Positions 43,425 through 64,000 of a DNA stretch of 64,000 nt are shown in pieces. The position numbers and the translations under genes were made by a program. Location of the stretch: positions 21,565,163-21,629,162 of the forward strand of contig CM076943.1 of the NCBI GenBank assembly GCA_039566865.1, read 5' to 3'. This stretch comes from Aurelia coerulea (lineage: Eukaryota; Cnidaria; Scyphozoa; Semaeostomeae; Ulmaridae). Below the pieces are notes generated by a model that saw only the letters and a list, made by a program, of their open reading frames with translations, was not told the origin of the DNA and searched no databases. Every line of letters begins with the position of its first letter. Within the stretch, counting starts at the first letter, position 1.

Positions 43425-44041
43425 CCGGGTGAGTCAATAAAAAGAATCCCCATTTGAAAGTTCACGGCTCCCTGGATATCAAAACGATGATATCAGCAAA
43501 TATATAGTTTCTTGGTAGACATATTCAAATCCATTTTAAAATCTACCTGACTGAAATCGGCCACTTCGTTCTGAAATTATCAGGGATTTTCTCGAGAAAG
43601 CCTCTTTAAGAAACCTTCGAAACCTAAAATCACGATCAAATTTTCCTAACATTTTTGCCTTACAGCAATGACTTCTGCACGCTTTAGCACGTGCTATCCT
43701 CTTGCGAGGATGAACATGTCTCCCCCCTGGAATTAATAACCTATTCAGGGGGATTCCATTCTCCCAAGAGGAGAAAATACATGAATACATGTAAGTGTCA
43801 TAATTTTCAGGAAGGAAAACCAAGGAACAAGGAAAATTTACTCAGTGTTTTCACTCGTTTTTGCAGCATTTTGGAAGGGGCTTTCTGCAGAAAATCTCCC
43901 ATATCCACGGGAAGGAATGACCGATTAAGGCCGGATAAATTACTGAACCCAACAATAAAACAAGACAGTTTTCAATATCATTGCTTTCATATTCAGGGAG
44001 CAGTGGCATTTCGAGCGAGGATTCTTTTTTTTCTCACCCGG
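43425..44041. mobile_element. TA-target foldback element, CCGGGTG-type ends
   Basis: CCGGGTGAGTCAATAAAAAG follows TA at 43423-43424, and TTTTTTTCTCACCCGG precedes TA at 44042-44043. The interior is palindromic, with GCACGTGCTATCCTCTTG and its mirror near the centre. Related decayed interiors are at 38760-38960 and 45900-46520. Confidence 0.83.
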
Positions 44042-44130
44042 TAGAGACGCAAGTAGGAGTGATTGATGACTGAAAATTAAAAGACTTATAAGGCCAATTA
44101 GTCTGGTGATAAACATAGATAGAGCAGGTT

Positions 44131-44719
44131 AACAAGGACAGATTTTGTAAGACAATAGCATGAGTTCCTTTTGTTGACACCTGAATTCAAAGTGATTAGC
44201 GATCGCAGACAAAGGAAATTCCCTCAACCAGTAATTCAAAGCAAACAAAGCCGCAAAAGTTTCTCTGAAACCCATGTTTCTAGCTCGCTCGTTGTGCATT
44301 CTAGAAATGGTTTTTAAGAGCAAATATGAGCATATATCGAAAGAAGAAGGATATATCTACATATCTACCACGGGCATTTTATTTATTTGGTTCAGAAGCT
44401 GAGCAGTAAGTGTTTTAATTACACCCAAAATAATAAGAGAATTGAATCGCCTCCCAATCAGTTTTTGAACCAAATAGGTAAAATGGCCGAGGTATATGTG
44501 TAGATATATTCTTCTTCTGTCGATATATGCTCATGTTTGTGCTTAAAAACGATTTCTGGAATGAACGACGAGTGAGCTGGGTTTCAGAGCAACTTTTGCG
44601 GCTTTGTTTGTTTTGAGTTACTGGTTGAGAGAATTTCCTTCGTCTGCGATCGCTGATCGCTCTGAATTGGGGTGTCAATCAAACCCAGCCGTTATTGTAT
44701 TACAGAATCTGCCCTTGTT
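44131..44719. mobile_element. Foldback MITE F1, 9-bp target duplication
   Basis: AACAAGGACAGATTTTG at the left and CTGCCCTTGTT at the right. The flanks GAGCAGGTT (44122-44130) and CAGCAGGTT (44720-44728) match at 8 of 9. The arms carry all F1 landmarks. The minus-strand frames 44129-44323 and 44415-44678 are arm translations. Confidence 0.9.
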
Positions 44720-45003
44720 CAGCAGGTTGTAAAACATGTTCAGAAACCTATATGGCTCTCTTAGTTGTTGTGTATGTTGCCTGTGTCAAACGTACTCCGA
44801 AGTGAAGATTCAATATCTTTTGATGAGGTTCTTCTTTTGATTTTAGGTTTACATCTTCTTCTATCGTCTAAAAATCGAAGAACGGACCAAAGAAATCTCA
44901 AGGAAATGACGAGATCCGCGCAAGGTCAATAACAAATAATTACTCTGTAAATCAATACCCCATAAATAAATCAGTACTCGTAAATCAATACCCGCAAATC
45001 ATA
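44720..45003. other. Intergenic spacer, nothing recognised
   Basis: A short stretch with repeated AAATCAATACCC blocks (about 44950-45000) just before the next element. Confidence 0.4.
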
Positions 45004-45788
45004 CCGGGTGTCCAAAAAAAACGCAACAGATTTGAAAAATTCTACTGCAAATTGTTTCATACTCATTATCCAAAAATTATTTTTCTTCAAATCTGCAGTA
45101 ATTAGATTAAATTTTGATATATTTTTTAGTATTTTTGGTGACTTGGTTGTGGAGTTAAAAATCAGCAAACTTTAAAATTGCCCCCAGGTCAAAACCAGAG
45201 CTGCTGCATTAACAATGATGAATCATAATGTCAAATTGTAAAACATGGCAATCCCTGCAATTGCAACGAATTGCTGACAAACACGCATCATGCGATTTAA
45301 TTAAACATTTAACAGACATTTTCATAAAGATTTCTGTGAACAAACTACCATGCTTCTTAAGTGTCCATGATGGTTGCTTGCTTTTTCTAAAATGACTAGG
45401 TCATTATTAGATCTATACTTTCAATTACAAACTCTGAAAGCTCCCTCAAGAATGGATAACTCATGAATCCGTACGAAATCCCTTTGTTACAGTTTCTTAA
45501 TGAAGATGTGTGCTTGTTAATGTATTTATGTAAAATTTCAGATATTGCCATTCTTTTAACTTTACAGTATACTTTGCACTAATGCTGGTAGCTCTGGTTT
45601 TGCCCTGACAGCAAATTTGAAGTTTGTTGATTTTTAACTCTTCAATCAAGTCACCAAAAATTCTGAAAAATATATCAAAATTTAATCTAATCATTGCAGA
45701 TTTAGATAAAAATAATCATTTGATTATTAATTTGAAACTGCTTCAGTCAGAATTTTTTGAATCTGTTGCGTTTTTTTGGGACACCCGG
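45004..45788. mobile_element. TA-target foldback element, about 785 bp
   Basis: CCGGGTGTCCAAAAAAAACG after TA (45002-45003) and CGTTTTTTTGGGACACCCGG before TA (45789-45790). The arms of about 200 bp pair closely (TTGATATATTTTTTAGTATT region with its mirror at about 45670), so the mirrored minus-strand frames 44971-45168 and 45497-45694 are by-products. The interior loop is unlike the other members. Confidence 0.88.
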
Positions 45789-46540
45789 TACTCGTCTTAT
45801 TTCCCGCACCCAGTGCAAAAACAGTGGAATATGGGAATATGTGGTCAAAGTGGGTTTATATAGAACAGATTCTGTGCCATCTAACAAGGGCGAGTAAACG
45901 AAAAATCATCACCGTCTGGATATGAAGACAATGATATTGGCCAGTATATCATTCGATAGTGAACATATTCAAATAATTTTTAAAATTCAACCTGACTGAA
46001 ATTGGCTACCCCATTCTGAAACAATGACGGATTTTCTCAAGAAAGCCCTTTAGACCTTCAAAACAGGCAGAGATTGCGCTAGCGAGGGGGGGGGCATGGG
46101 GGCAGCAGCCCCTGCAATTTCATGGAGCCCTCATCGGCACTTAAAATTTTGGAAAATTTCTATGCACTGTCGGCACTTTCATAACTTGCAGCTCCAGATT
46201 TCTTTGCTGCAGTGTCATCTCAGTGAACTTGAGTTGAACTTGAAAGGCTTGGTTTCATAAAAATGTTCTCGCTTCGCTCACTGTCGGCACTCTGACAGTA
46301 TTTGCCCCCCCCCCCTTCTAGCATTTTTTCCCTGGCGCTATCTCTGAAAACAGGCCTAAGATCACGTCCAAATTTTCTGCCACGCAACTCATAGCAGTGC
46401 TCTTTACATGCTTTTAGCACGTGTTATCTCTTTGGGACGATGAAAGTTTTATCTCTTGCATGGCAGCATAATTCTATGGATTGTATCGTCCCAAGAGGAT
46501 AACACATGCTAAAACATGTTCAAGTCAATGCTGTGTAAGG
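45789..46540. other. Decayed repeat sequence
   Basis: About 45900-46060 and 46330-46520 match the interior of 43425-44041 (GGATATGAAGACAATGATAT; GCACGTGTTATCTCTTTGGG and its mirror near 46480). A C-run element piece (GAGGGGGGGGGCATGGGGGC) lies at 46083-46320. No terminal structure remains. Confidence 0.55.
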
Positions 46541-46870
46541 AACAAGAGCAGATTGTAATTATCGCGTCTTTAGGGCTTATAATGAAACGATCACAAAACA
46601 GCTCCTAAATCAAATAAACATAATCTAAGCGACAGAACTTTAGATTTACCCTTCTTCTTTCGCTATAAGCACATAACTTCCCTTAAAAACCATCTTTCGC
46701 TTGCACAAGGCGAGAGTTTGCCCTACCAGTTTTGGGGAAACTTTGGCGGCTTTGTTTGTTTTGAATTATTGGTTGAGAGTATTTCCTTTGTCTGCAGCCG
46801 CTAATCGCTTTGAATTGAGGTGTCAATCAAACGCAACTTTTGCTATTGTATTACAAAATCTACTCTTGTT
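46541..46870. mobile_element. Foldback MITE F1, left arm mostly deleted
   Basis: AACAAGAGCAGATTGTAA starts the element but jumps at once to the centre (TTATCGCGTCTTTAGG), then a full right arm ends TACTCTTGTT. It belongs to the GCGACAGA subtype, as do 4758-5316 and 50744-51344. Flanks do not repeat. Confidence 0.8.
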
Positions 46871-47835
46871 CACGGCGACAACTCTACGGAATTCCCTTTT
46901 TTTGGCAAGATCAAGGACCAAAGTATTTTCCTAGATGTAGGTTATTGTTTTCATGAAGATGTAGATTATTGTCTTAAAATTAGCAAATTTGGCTTTTAGG
47001 GCTAACCTATTGTTTTGGTCTTGTGACTGTTTTCATGACAATCAAATATTAGCCTGTTAAATTCCAGGAAGAAATGTCTAAATTTCATCGTTATAACTCT
47101 TTTCAGCTAAGTCCTATAATTTTTTATCAAAGATGGGGTCATGATGTCGCATCCCAAGGTAAATGAAAGTTAAAGGGAGTGCAATGGTAAATAGGCTTCT
47201 ATACGGTATGAATAGAACAATAAACACTCAGACACAGCATTGTTTCCTTTGCTATAAACATTATTCACGGTGCGTGTGCAACGAAGATTAGAATGGGATA
47301 TCCTTTGATTGTTTTGCTCGGGCTCTTAGCAAATGCAAGCTAACCTATGTGAAAGTTGGTATTTTGCTGAAAGTTTCTATCTTCGCTGTTTGTGAACTCT
47401 CCTAGCTTATGTTGACTAAGAGATATTTATTTGCAAACAGTCCTACGGCAAGGTGAGTTAACCGGCAAGCCTAGTAAAAAAGAAGAGTGCTTATAGTGCA
47501 TTCATGCAGTAAAATGGTTTAGTATTCCAAAACATTTGTATAGCTTTTGATGAATGCGTTGTTGCAGCGAATTGAACTTCGTCATGTGACTCTTCTCTGT
47601 TTACATGGAGAGCCCAGTATTGTAACTAGTCAAGGCAATGTCACAGGCCATCTTTTAATGTACAAAGTGGTCCACACCAGCCCGTTCAATGTTCTTATCG
47701 TCCATGACTGTTTCCCCACCAGTGAGGTGCTTTTTTCTTGTTTCTATCAAAAATGTTTTCACAGTAAGATCATTCGTAGAGGTTGAAGGCAAATTCGATT
47801 TTAAACATGATAAAATTAGCATTTTCGTAGTTATG
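46871..47835. other. Intergenic stretch, mostly unrecognised
   Basis: About 46895-47060 retains pieces of the 12842-type interior (AATTAGCAAATTTGGCTTTT). The frame 47547-47786 (+) has no recognisable domain. Nothing else is supported. Confidence 0.4.
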
Positions 47836-47837
47836 TA

Positions 47838-48306
47838 CAGTAAAAACCCGCGTATAAGAACCTAGTGGATTAAGAACCTACAGGCCGAAATTTTGCAATT
47901 AAACCCCAAATATGTAAGAACCCATTCAGCCTGGAATTTGAAATAGGTTCTTATTTTTAGAGAGCATGGGGTCTTATTCACAACAGAAGTTTGTGGAAGA
48001 ATAAAAAAATGTTTATATTACCTGATGAGAAGCTTTTGAAAGATTTTATCTGGATTATATAAACATTTCGGATTCTTCCACAAATTTCTGTTGGGGAATA
48101 TCTCATAAATTCAACTGATGTGATCTGACAGTAAATAATAGGCCTGAAGTTTGAATATGAAGAAAAGAAATTCCTGAAGGCCATGAATAAAATAAGAACC
48201 AATTTAAGAACCTGAGCAGCTTCATTTCCCACTAAATACCCAAAACATAAGAACCTAGTTAGGCTGACTTGCAAAAGTGTAGGTTCTTATACGCGGGTTT
48301 TTACTG
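47838..48306. mobile_element. TA-target MITE, CAGTAAAAACCCGCG ends
   Basis: CAGTAAAAACCCGCGTATAA follows TA (47836-47837), and TTATACGCGGGTTTTTACTG precedes TA (48307-48308). The motif TAAGAACCTA recurs in both arms. CAGT-type ends with a TA target fit the pogo/Tigger branch of Tc1/mariner. It is non-autonomous. Confidence 0.88.
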
Positions 48307-48350
48307 TATCAAATTTTGTCATCAGACTTTTCATTTCATCTTAACCCTAT

Positions 48351-49222
48351 TTTAACCGGGGGGGGGCGTTTTTCGCCCCCCTATCGGATTTTTTTTAATA
48401 GCTCCCAAACGATGCTACTTACAATGCTGAAACTCCTTGACTTTTCCTAAAATTTAGTTGGCAATCAGAAAATGGAAATTTCAATACCTATTGTTTGATC
48501 ACGTGACCACCACATGCCCATATTTGGAGAGTGGTCGCAAAGAAATTCGTTAAAACGGTTCTAATTTCTTTCTTTGTTACTAAATCTCAACAATATATAT
48601 ACCATTCGATTCGTCTCGATGAGTACTTTCATTTGATATACAATTCATTCATATTTGCTGACATTAGCAGTTTATCATTTATATGACGTCATCAATCTTT
48701 ATGACGCCATATTCCTAATGAATGAGTATTTTTCATGCAAAACTGATGTAATTACCTCAAACATTGATGAAGGTACTTGATTTCGCCAATAATATGCGAA
48801 ATGAATTGTTTTAAATCATATTTATTGAGCAAACAATTTTGCATTGAATCAAATTTTCATTATTTAGTTAGTTAATTTATTAGAAACCACAAATATCCGT
48901 ATGAAACCATATAAAACTACAAATTAATGGTGTCAAGTAGGTATTTGGATGGTTTTTTGCCAATTTTATCAAGCTATTTGCTAATTATGGGCCCTTTTCT
49001 GCAAATAGCTCGATTTTCTCAGAATTTGCATTGTTTTTGGTTGCCTAGCAACCAATCACGTGACTATTGATTGATTGATGCTATTTTTAGATTCTCCTTT
49101 GTTCAATTATGACACAGTGCAAGTTTCATTGTCATAGCTGTTATACTTGAGGAGAAAAACAGGGGGGGGGCGAAAAACGCCCCCCCCCCCGGTAGAAAAT
49201 CACTTTTTTTTACCCGGTTAAA
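48351..49222. mobile_element. Foldback-like element with GGGCGTTTTTCGCCC ends
   Basis: TTTTAACCGGGGGGGGGCGT with TTTTTCGCCCCCC at the left is mirrored by GGGGGGGGCGAAAAACGCCC and ACCCGGTTAAAA at the right. The 870-bp interior is AT-rich and not clearly palindromic. No coding frame. It may be a solo element or two facing ends of one transposon. Confidence 0.7.
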
Positions 49223-49599
49223 ATTTGGAGTTCATGTTAATTTGCGTTTAAGATAATTACCTTGTTTGAATCAACTCATCGTTGTAACTGAGTTCTAAAT
49301 CAATGGCGTATACTTTGAAGGGCAACCAAAGCAAACTCGACAGCTCGAGCAAACTGGTAAATGGGGCGTAAATAGTGTAAATGGTAGTGTTGGTATTTGC
49401 CCCTGGGTTTGGGAAAAAATGTATGATGTAATATGTTACCCCCATGTTACCTTCTGTAGAAAGTGTAATTAGAAACTATTCAATATGGACTGCTTGTTGT
49501 TAAATATTGTGAGAAGAGATGCTAAATAACATTAAACATATGTTAGAGCGTTTTATTCTGGATTCTATACTTTCTGCATTTTGTGACAAGTTAAATAGA

Positions 49600-49785
49600 C
49601 AATGCCAAATAGACATTCATTCCCCCTTCATAAATGTTATACAAATGACCTTGCTGAAGGGGCAACATGTAAAGTTAAATTTTTTGCCGATGACACATCT
49701 ATGTTTCAAGTAGTGTCTGATGTGGATACGACAGCAGACGCTCTCACTCGCGATCTGGCTATACACAGACTGTTGAGGCTATTAT
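49600..49785 (+). pseudogene. Reverse transcriptase fragment (LINE), FADDTS catalytic motif
   Basis: The + strand reads TNDLAEGATCKVKFFADDTS followed by MFQVVSDVDTTADALTRDLA. F-A-D-D is the catalytic Asp pair of the reverse-transcriptase palm, and the N-D-L block before it is equally typical. Only about 60 codons survive. The 3' side is cut off exactly by the TA-target element at 49787. Confidence 0.85.
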
Positions 49786-49786
49786 A

Positions 49787-50567
49787 TCGGGTGACCCAGA
49801 AAAATGTGACCCAACGCAATCTGCTTTAGAAAAATAAGTTCGCGGCTGATTGAAATACTTCAAACGTTATTCTGTCGCTAAAAGACTGGCCTACATCATG
49901 AGTTTTTTCGAATTTTTTTCGGCACTATAAATTTCCCAAATTAAAGATATTGAGAAAACGGGCAAGCTTGAAGTCCACAAAAAGTAATCAAAAACAGGGG
50001 ATCGATTAAAAGCCATTTTAGATCTTCAAAACAATGAGGAAGGTGTTTCATTTCAGCCTGGGAATAGGCAACTCAGTTAAAAGTTTCCAGATCAAGTTTA
50101 TGGTCCCTAGGTACCTAAACATTTGGAGCTGAGCATAAATGTTCTTTGTAAACTTGTGGAATTTCAAAGGAATTGCATTTCCACGCAAATCGAAATGTTC
50201 AAGAATTGCTTACAGAAAAGCAGGAGTATCCTTGCCCCTTGAGACTAGAATATTTAGGTATCTAGGGACTACAAACTTGCTCTGACGACATTCGATTGAG
50301 TTGCCTCACGTTCCTCGTTGTTTTGAAGATCTGAAAAGGCTACAAATCGATCCCCTGTTTTTGAAGATTTTTTGAAGATTTCAAGCATGCCCCTTTTCTC
50401 AAAATCCTTAATTCGGGAAATTTATCATGTCGAAAAAAATGCGAAAAATACTCATAATGTAGGCTAGTCTTTTAGCGACAGAATAACGTTTGAAGTATTT
50501 AAATCAGCCACTAATACTTTTCTTTCTATAAAAGATTGCGTTGGGTCACTTTATTTTGGGTCACCGG
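49787..50567. mobile_element. TA-target foldback element, about 780 bp, inserted in a LINE fragment
   Basis: TCGGGTGACCCAGAAAAATG after TA (49785-49786), and TTATTTTGGGTCACCGG before TA (50568-50569). The arms pair over about 300 bp (GACCCAACGCAATC and GATTGCGTTGGGTC; TTCAAACGTTATTCTGTCGC and its mirror at about 50475). The interior is unrelated to other members. Confidence 0.87.
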
Positions 50568-50743
50568 TAACAAAATTGGGCCTTTCAATGGAAAATGTGT
50601 TTCAACCCTGATCCAACAAAGCAAGCAAAGGAAGTTATATTATCGACAAAACGGAAAAAGCCCCCCCCCCCCCCCTCTGATTTTCAAATGATCATCAAAT
50701 GGCCTCAAAGAGTTTCTGATAACAGTCACAAGCACTCCGTGAG

Positions 50744-51344
50744 AACAAGGGCAGATTTTGTAATACAATAGCAACAGTTTCGTTTGATTGACACCTCAAT
50801 TCAAAGCGATTAGCTGATGCAGACAAAGGAAATTCTCTCAACCAGTAATTCAAAACAAACAAAGCCGCAAAAGTTTCCCCGAAACTAGTAGGGCAAACTC
50901 TCGCCTTGTGCAAGCGAAAGATGGTTTTTAAGAGAAGTTATGTGCTTGTAGCGAAAGAAGAAGGGTAAATCTAAAGTTCTGTCACTTAGATTATGTTTAT
51001 TTGATTCAGGAGCCGAGCAGAAGGCATTGTAATTCTCGCGTCTTTAGGGCTTAAAATGAAACGATTACAAAACAGCTCCTAAATCAAATAAACATAATCT
51101 AAGCGACAGAACTTTAGATTTACCCTTCTTCTTTCGCTATAAGCACATAACTTCTCTTAAAAACCATCTTTCGCTTGCACAAGGCGAGAGTTTGCCCTAC
51201 TAGTTTCGGGGAAACTTTTGCGGCTTTGTTTGTTTTGAATTACTGGTTGAGAGAATTTCCTTTGTCTGCATCCGCTAATCGCTTTGAATTGAGGTGTCAA
51301 TCAAACGCAACTGTTGCTATTGTATTACAAAATCTGCCCTTGTT
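50744..51344. mobile_element. Foldback MITE F1, complete, 9-bp target duplication
   Basis: From AACAAGGGCAGATTTTG to its complement; the arms are nearly identical and highly similar to 4758-5316. The perfect direct repeat CTCCGTGAG lies at 50735-50743 and 51345-51353. The arm-derived frames (50695-50913 minus, 51175-51465 plus) encode the same peptide, as expected for an inverted repeat. Confidence 0.94.
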
Positions 51345-51548
51345 CTCCGTGAGTCAAAAAGTAGGCTTCAAGAAGCTTTTATTCAGTAGCTATTTTATTC
51401 AGTACCTCTCCTTTCTGTGGAGCTCTTCAATAGAAAAGTGCTTCCATGTGTTCCATATAACGTAAGAATAAACGATCTCTTTGATGTAGGGTTGAAAAGA
51501 AACTCAAACTCATCTCTTTAAGATGCTCAATCTCTTTCAGAAGCTCAA

Positions 51549-52548
51549 ACTAGAGTGGTGTCGCCCATTATGCCCATGTCGTCGCGAAGTTCTGAATTAG
51601 ATCTAAAAAGAGCAATTAGTGAAAAACCAAATAGCCAGATTATATCACCAACCAATGGAGAAAGCGATCGTTGAATATTGATCTTTTACGTAAACTCTTT
51701 ATACTGATTTTAGAAGATTTTAAAGAAGGGGGTAAAAACGTCGTTTTCTTCTAGCGTCGCCCATTATGGCCGCAGGAGAAACAATGGACGCTACTCTCCG
51801 GTAAAAAGTTTAATAAGAAAAACAGCTTTATTTACTGTTCTTTGTTTATCACTTGGTACTTTAAATCCAAAAATATCAATTTGAATTAACCTTAACTTCG
51901 AGTTTTGGCAATTGAAATACATGCTTCGAGTTGTTCTAAATCCTGCCTTATCTCTTGTGCATGGATGGATGAGTTTTGGCATAGTTTCTAAAATGAAAAT
52001 AGACTTAATATAATGCTGCGTTTTTTTGGGTTTCGATGATTTTCCAAGTCAGTGAATAAAATTTTAACCCAAATTGGTGTCTTTTTTAATAAATGTTGCA
52101 TTTTAATATTTTGAAGCGATTGGAAACTTCTCTGGTAAACTGATGGGCCAAATGGGCGACGAAAATAGCAATTAGCAGCACTCAGACTTCATAAACTCAA
52201 AACTGAATCAGAAGTCACTTTGCTTTGGTTTCATTGTAGATTTCCTCTCAAGAGACAGGACTTCTGAAAAATCAAAGCATATTTGAAAAATTTCAAACCG
52301 CAAAGTGCCGAGCGAACGAAAAGGAAGGAAGGAATGTAAATAGAATCATGAAATTTGCAATAAACCATCTCGTCGGGTTTCAATGCAAATCAATTGAAAC
52401 TTCAGTGAAGGTCAAATCAGGATAAAACAGATGTCAGGGAAGATTTTTCGCGCAATTGCAATTTTATTACTAGTTGTCAGTCCCCTGAAATTTAATTCCT
52501 CTTGCTGGTAAGCCATAATGGGCGACCGGCCATAATGGGCGACTAGTA
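51549..52548. mobile_element. Element with multiple TCGCCCATTATGG copies
   Basis: The motif TCGCCCATTATG occurs at about 51559 and 51755 on the + strand. It occurs inverted at about 52512 and 52530, and in weaker form at about 52146. The outermost copies face each other in terminal inverted repeat orientation. No coding frame. The clustered subterminal copies resemble transposase-binding repeats, which is inference. Confidence 0.55.
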
Positions 52549-52996
52549 ACTTTATTGATTTTTTAAATAATACGTAACTTAGTATGATAGCGTCCAATTC
52601 AAATTAACATGTGGTCGACAATCCTAATTTGACTGAGCTCATAGCGACTTCGAATCCTCTTTCTAGTGACCAAAACATTTTGGCAGCATTGCCGCGTTTT
52701 AAAACAACATTTGCTATGTCCCCCAGCCTCCCTGACTTTTACTAAATATCTATTAGCCACATTTTGGCGGAAAAATTTTTGAACAATAGGACTCACAGGT
52801 CACGTGACATGCCCCTATCCTGGGCTCTCTCTGATAATTTTTTGACACCCACCACCCACACATTACATTTGCCACTGTGCCTGCTGCGATTTTGGTGTCA
52901 GATGACGTTCTTGATTTGAATGGACAAAGTCCAATGTTTTGTTGAGTCACCAGCCACAAGTAGCAAGCAAGAGCTGATTAGTGCAACAACGCAAGA
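52549..52996. other. Upstream region of the reductase gene
   Basis: No repeat boundary is recognised. No TATA box is obvious in the 100 bp before the ATG at 52997. The 5' UTR and promoter presumably lie here, but no element can be assigned. Confidence 0.4.
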
Positions 52997-63147
<10,151 letters not shown>

Positions 63148-63540
63148 GTTAACAAAATTAACAAAATCTCTACTTCTTTGCGCCTTAGCTCCCACTTTTC
63201 ATGTAATCAGTAAGCAAAAAGATTCGAGCGTACAGTCTGTTTACTTAGAAAAGGACAGTCCTCACAGTCCTCAGTTCACGGTATGATCAACTATCATTTA
63301 GCGTGCAAAACAGGTGCTACTGTTGCTCTTATTCATTCAAACCTAGATAAAGAAGTTTACAGGAAAATTCTTTAATACACAATATTCTTTTGTGATCTAG
63401 AAGACAGCTCAAAAGGGGGAATACAAGAACATTGTCCACAGGGATCCTTTTGACATGAAAAATAGCGCTTTGGTTGATGGACCAAGCTTCTTAATTTGTC
63501 CATGAGTTGAATGAACAGACAGTGGGAGCATGATTCTCTA
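63148..63540. other. Intronic stretch, nothing recognised
   Basis: No conserved frame or repeat boundary is supported. The next reductase exon is not here. Confidence 0.4.
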
Positions 63541-63544
63541 TTAA

Positions 63545-63811
63545 AGGAATTGAGTCCATATCAATAGCTGAGCGCTAACGCTATGCTGACAAACTGCTGA
63601 CGGCCCTTTGTTATCGCACAATTGTGCTAAAGTCATTAGTAGAGGAGACCAAAGACTTCTTAATAATGCAAGGATTAAGGATAATGCAAGGATTAAGAAG
63701 TCTTTGGTCTCCACTACTAATGACTTTAGCACAATTGTGCGATAACAAAGGGCCGTCAGCAGTTTGTCAGCATAACGTTAACGCTCAGCTATTTATATGG
63801 ACTCAATTCCT
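63545..63811. mobile_element. TTAA-flanked hairpin MITE with nearly identical arms
   Basis: AGGAATTGAGTCCATATCAA at the left and its mirror at the right, between TTAA at 63541-63544 and 63812-63815. Arms of about 120 nt differ at only four or so positions. The loop is a short direct repeat (TAATGCAAGGATTAAG twice). The two 63-residue frames 63541-63732 (-) and 63624-63815 (+) are arm translations. Confidence 0.88.
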
Positions 63812-63815
63812 TTAA

Positions 63816-64000
63816 GGTGGCTTACTCATGGTTAAAGAGAAATGTAGTCAGTTTGTCATCTTGATTATGTTGATAAGACCACAGGAGGCCCAATCGTGTC
63901 TTATGGAGACGTATTTTCACCGCGGCAATTTACGCTGTTTCCAAAATTCAACATCAAAACAGCCGTACTTTTCCTTTGAATTGAACAAAAGTGACATTCA
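63816..64000. other. Right edge, nothing recognised
   Basis: No exon of the reductase gene is seen before the window ends. Confidence 0.4.

Noticed and set aside
48351..49222. Assembly gap or low-quality join, because of the long G and C runs
   Set aside because: The runs are mirrored at both ends in the expected inverted order with matching AACCGG/CCGGTT tips, so they look like real element ends, although exact run lengths may be unreliable.
50695..51465. A recurring peptide (starting MHKARVCPTSFGETFAALFV) encoded at several places and on both strands
   Set aside because: It is the translation of the F1 inverted-repeat arms. It appears wherever F1 occurs, on both arms, with stops at random points and no codon-level constraint visible.

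Overview
This is about 64 kb of AT-rich, intron- and transposon-dense eukaryotic DNA from an animal, most likely an early-diverging invertebrate such as a cnidarian. That placement is an inference. It rests on the animal gene content, the long repeat-filled introns, the CR1/L2-like LINE tails whose product ends in a Cys-Arg-Leu-Cys-Lys motif, and the G-run 'GGGGTACTTGAC' repeats. There are no bacterial operons, rRNAs, convincing tRNAs or CRISPR arrays.

Only two host genes can be supported, both on the + strand and both incomplete at one end. The first is a soluble guanylate cyclase subunit: four exons, 22019-23340, 32766-32912, 38387-38541 and 42612-42915, with a stop at 42913-42915. They encode most of a haem NO-binding (H-NOX) domain, the HNOBA/PAS region, the signalling helix and the class III cyclase domain. 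The exon(s) for roughly the first 65 residues were not found. Its H-NOX half looks beta-type (proximal His and YxSxR present), while its catalytic half carries alpha-type residues. The second is a prostaglandin reductase 1-like NADP(H)-dependent oxidoreductase of the zinc-free MDR family: five exons, 52997-53114, 58030-58075, 59142-59198, 61245-61406 and 62729-63002, continuing past the right edge.

Layout: 1-22018 is almost entirely repeats (foldback elements with 9-bp target duplications, LINE fragments on both strands, and a 180-bp satellite at about 15175-17650). 22019-42915 is the cyclase gene, with introns full of foldback elements, including a hairpin with perfectly matching arms of about 180 nt at 31737-32105. 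42916-52996 is intergenic and packed with palindromic elements. 52997-64000 is the reductase gene, whose introns hold nested TA-target, TTAA-target and other foldback elements.

The transposon landscape is the most unusual part of the window. At least three foldback families make 9-bp duplications (Mutator-like by that criterion). A supergroup with CCGGGTG...CACCCGG ends sits between TA dinucleotides. There are hAT-like CAG...CTG elements with 8-bp duplications, TTAA-flanked elements, and one LINE family whose copies end in different microsatellites. Several elements are nested, which gives a relative order of insertion. Most long open reading frames outside the two genes are fortuitous translations of these inverted repeats.
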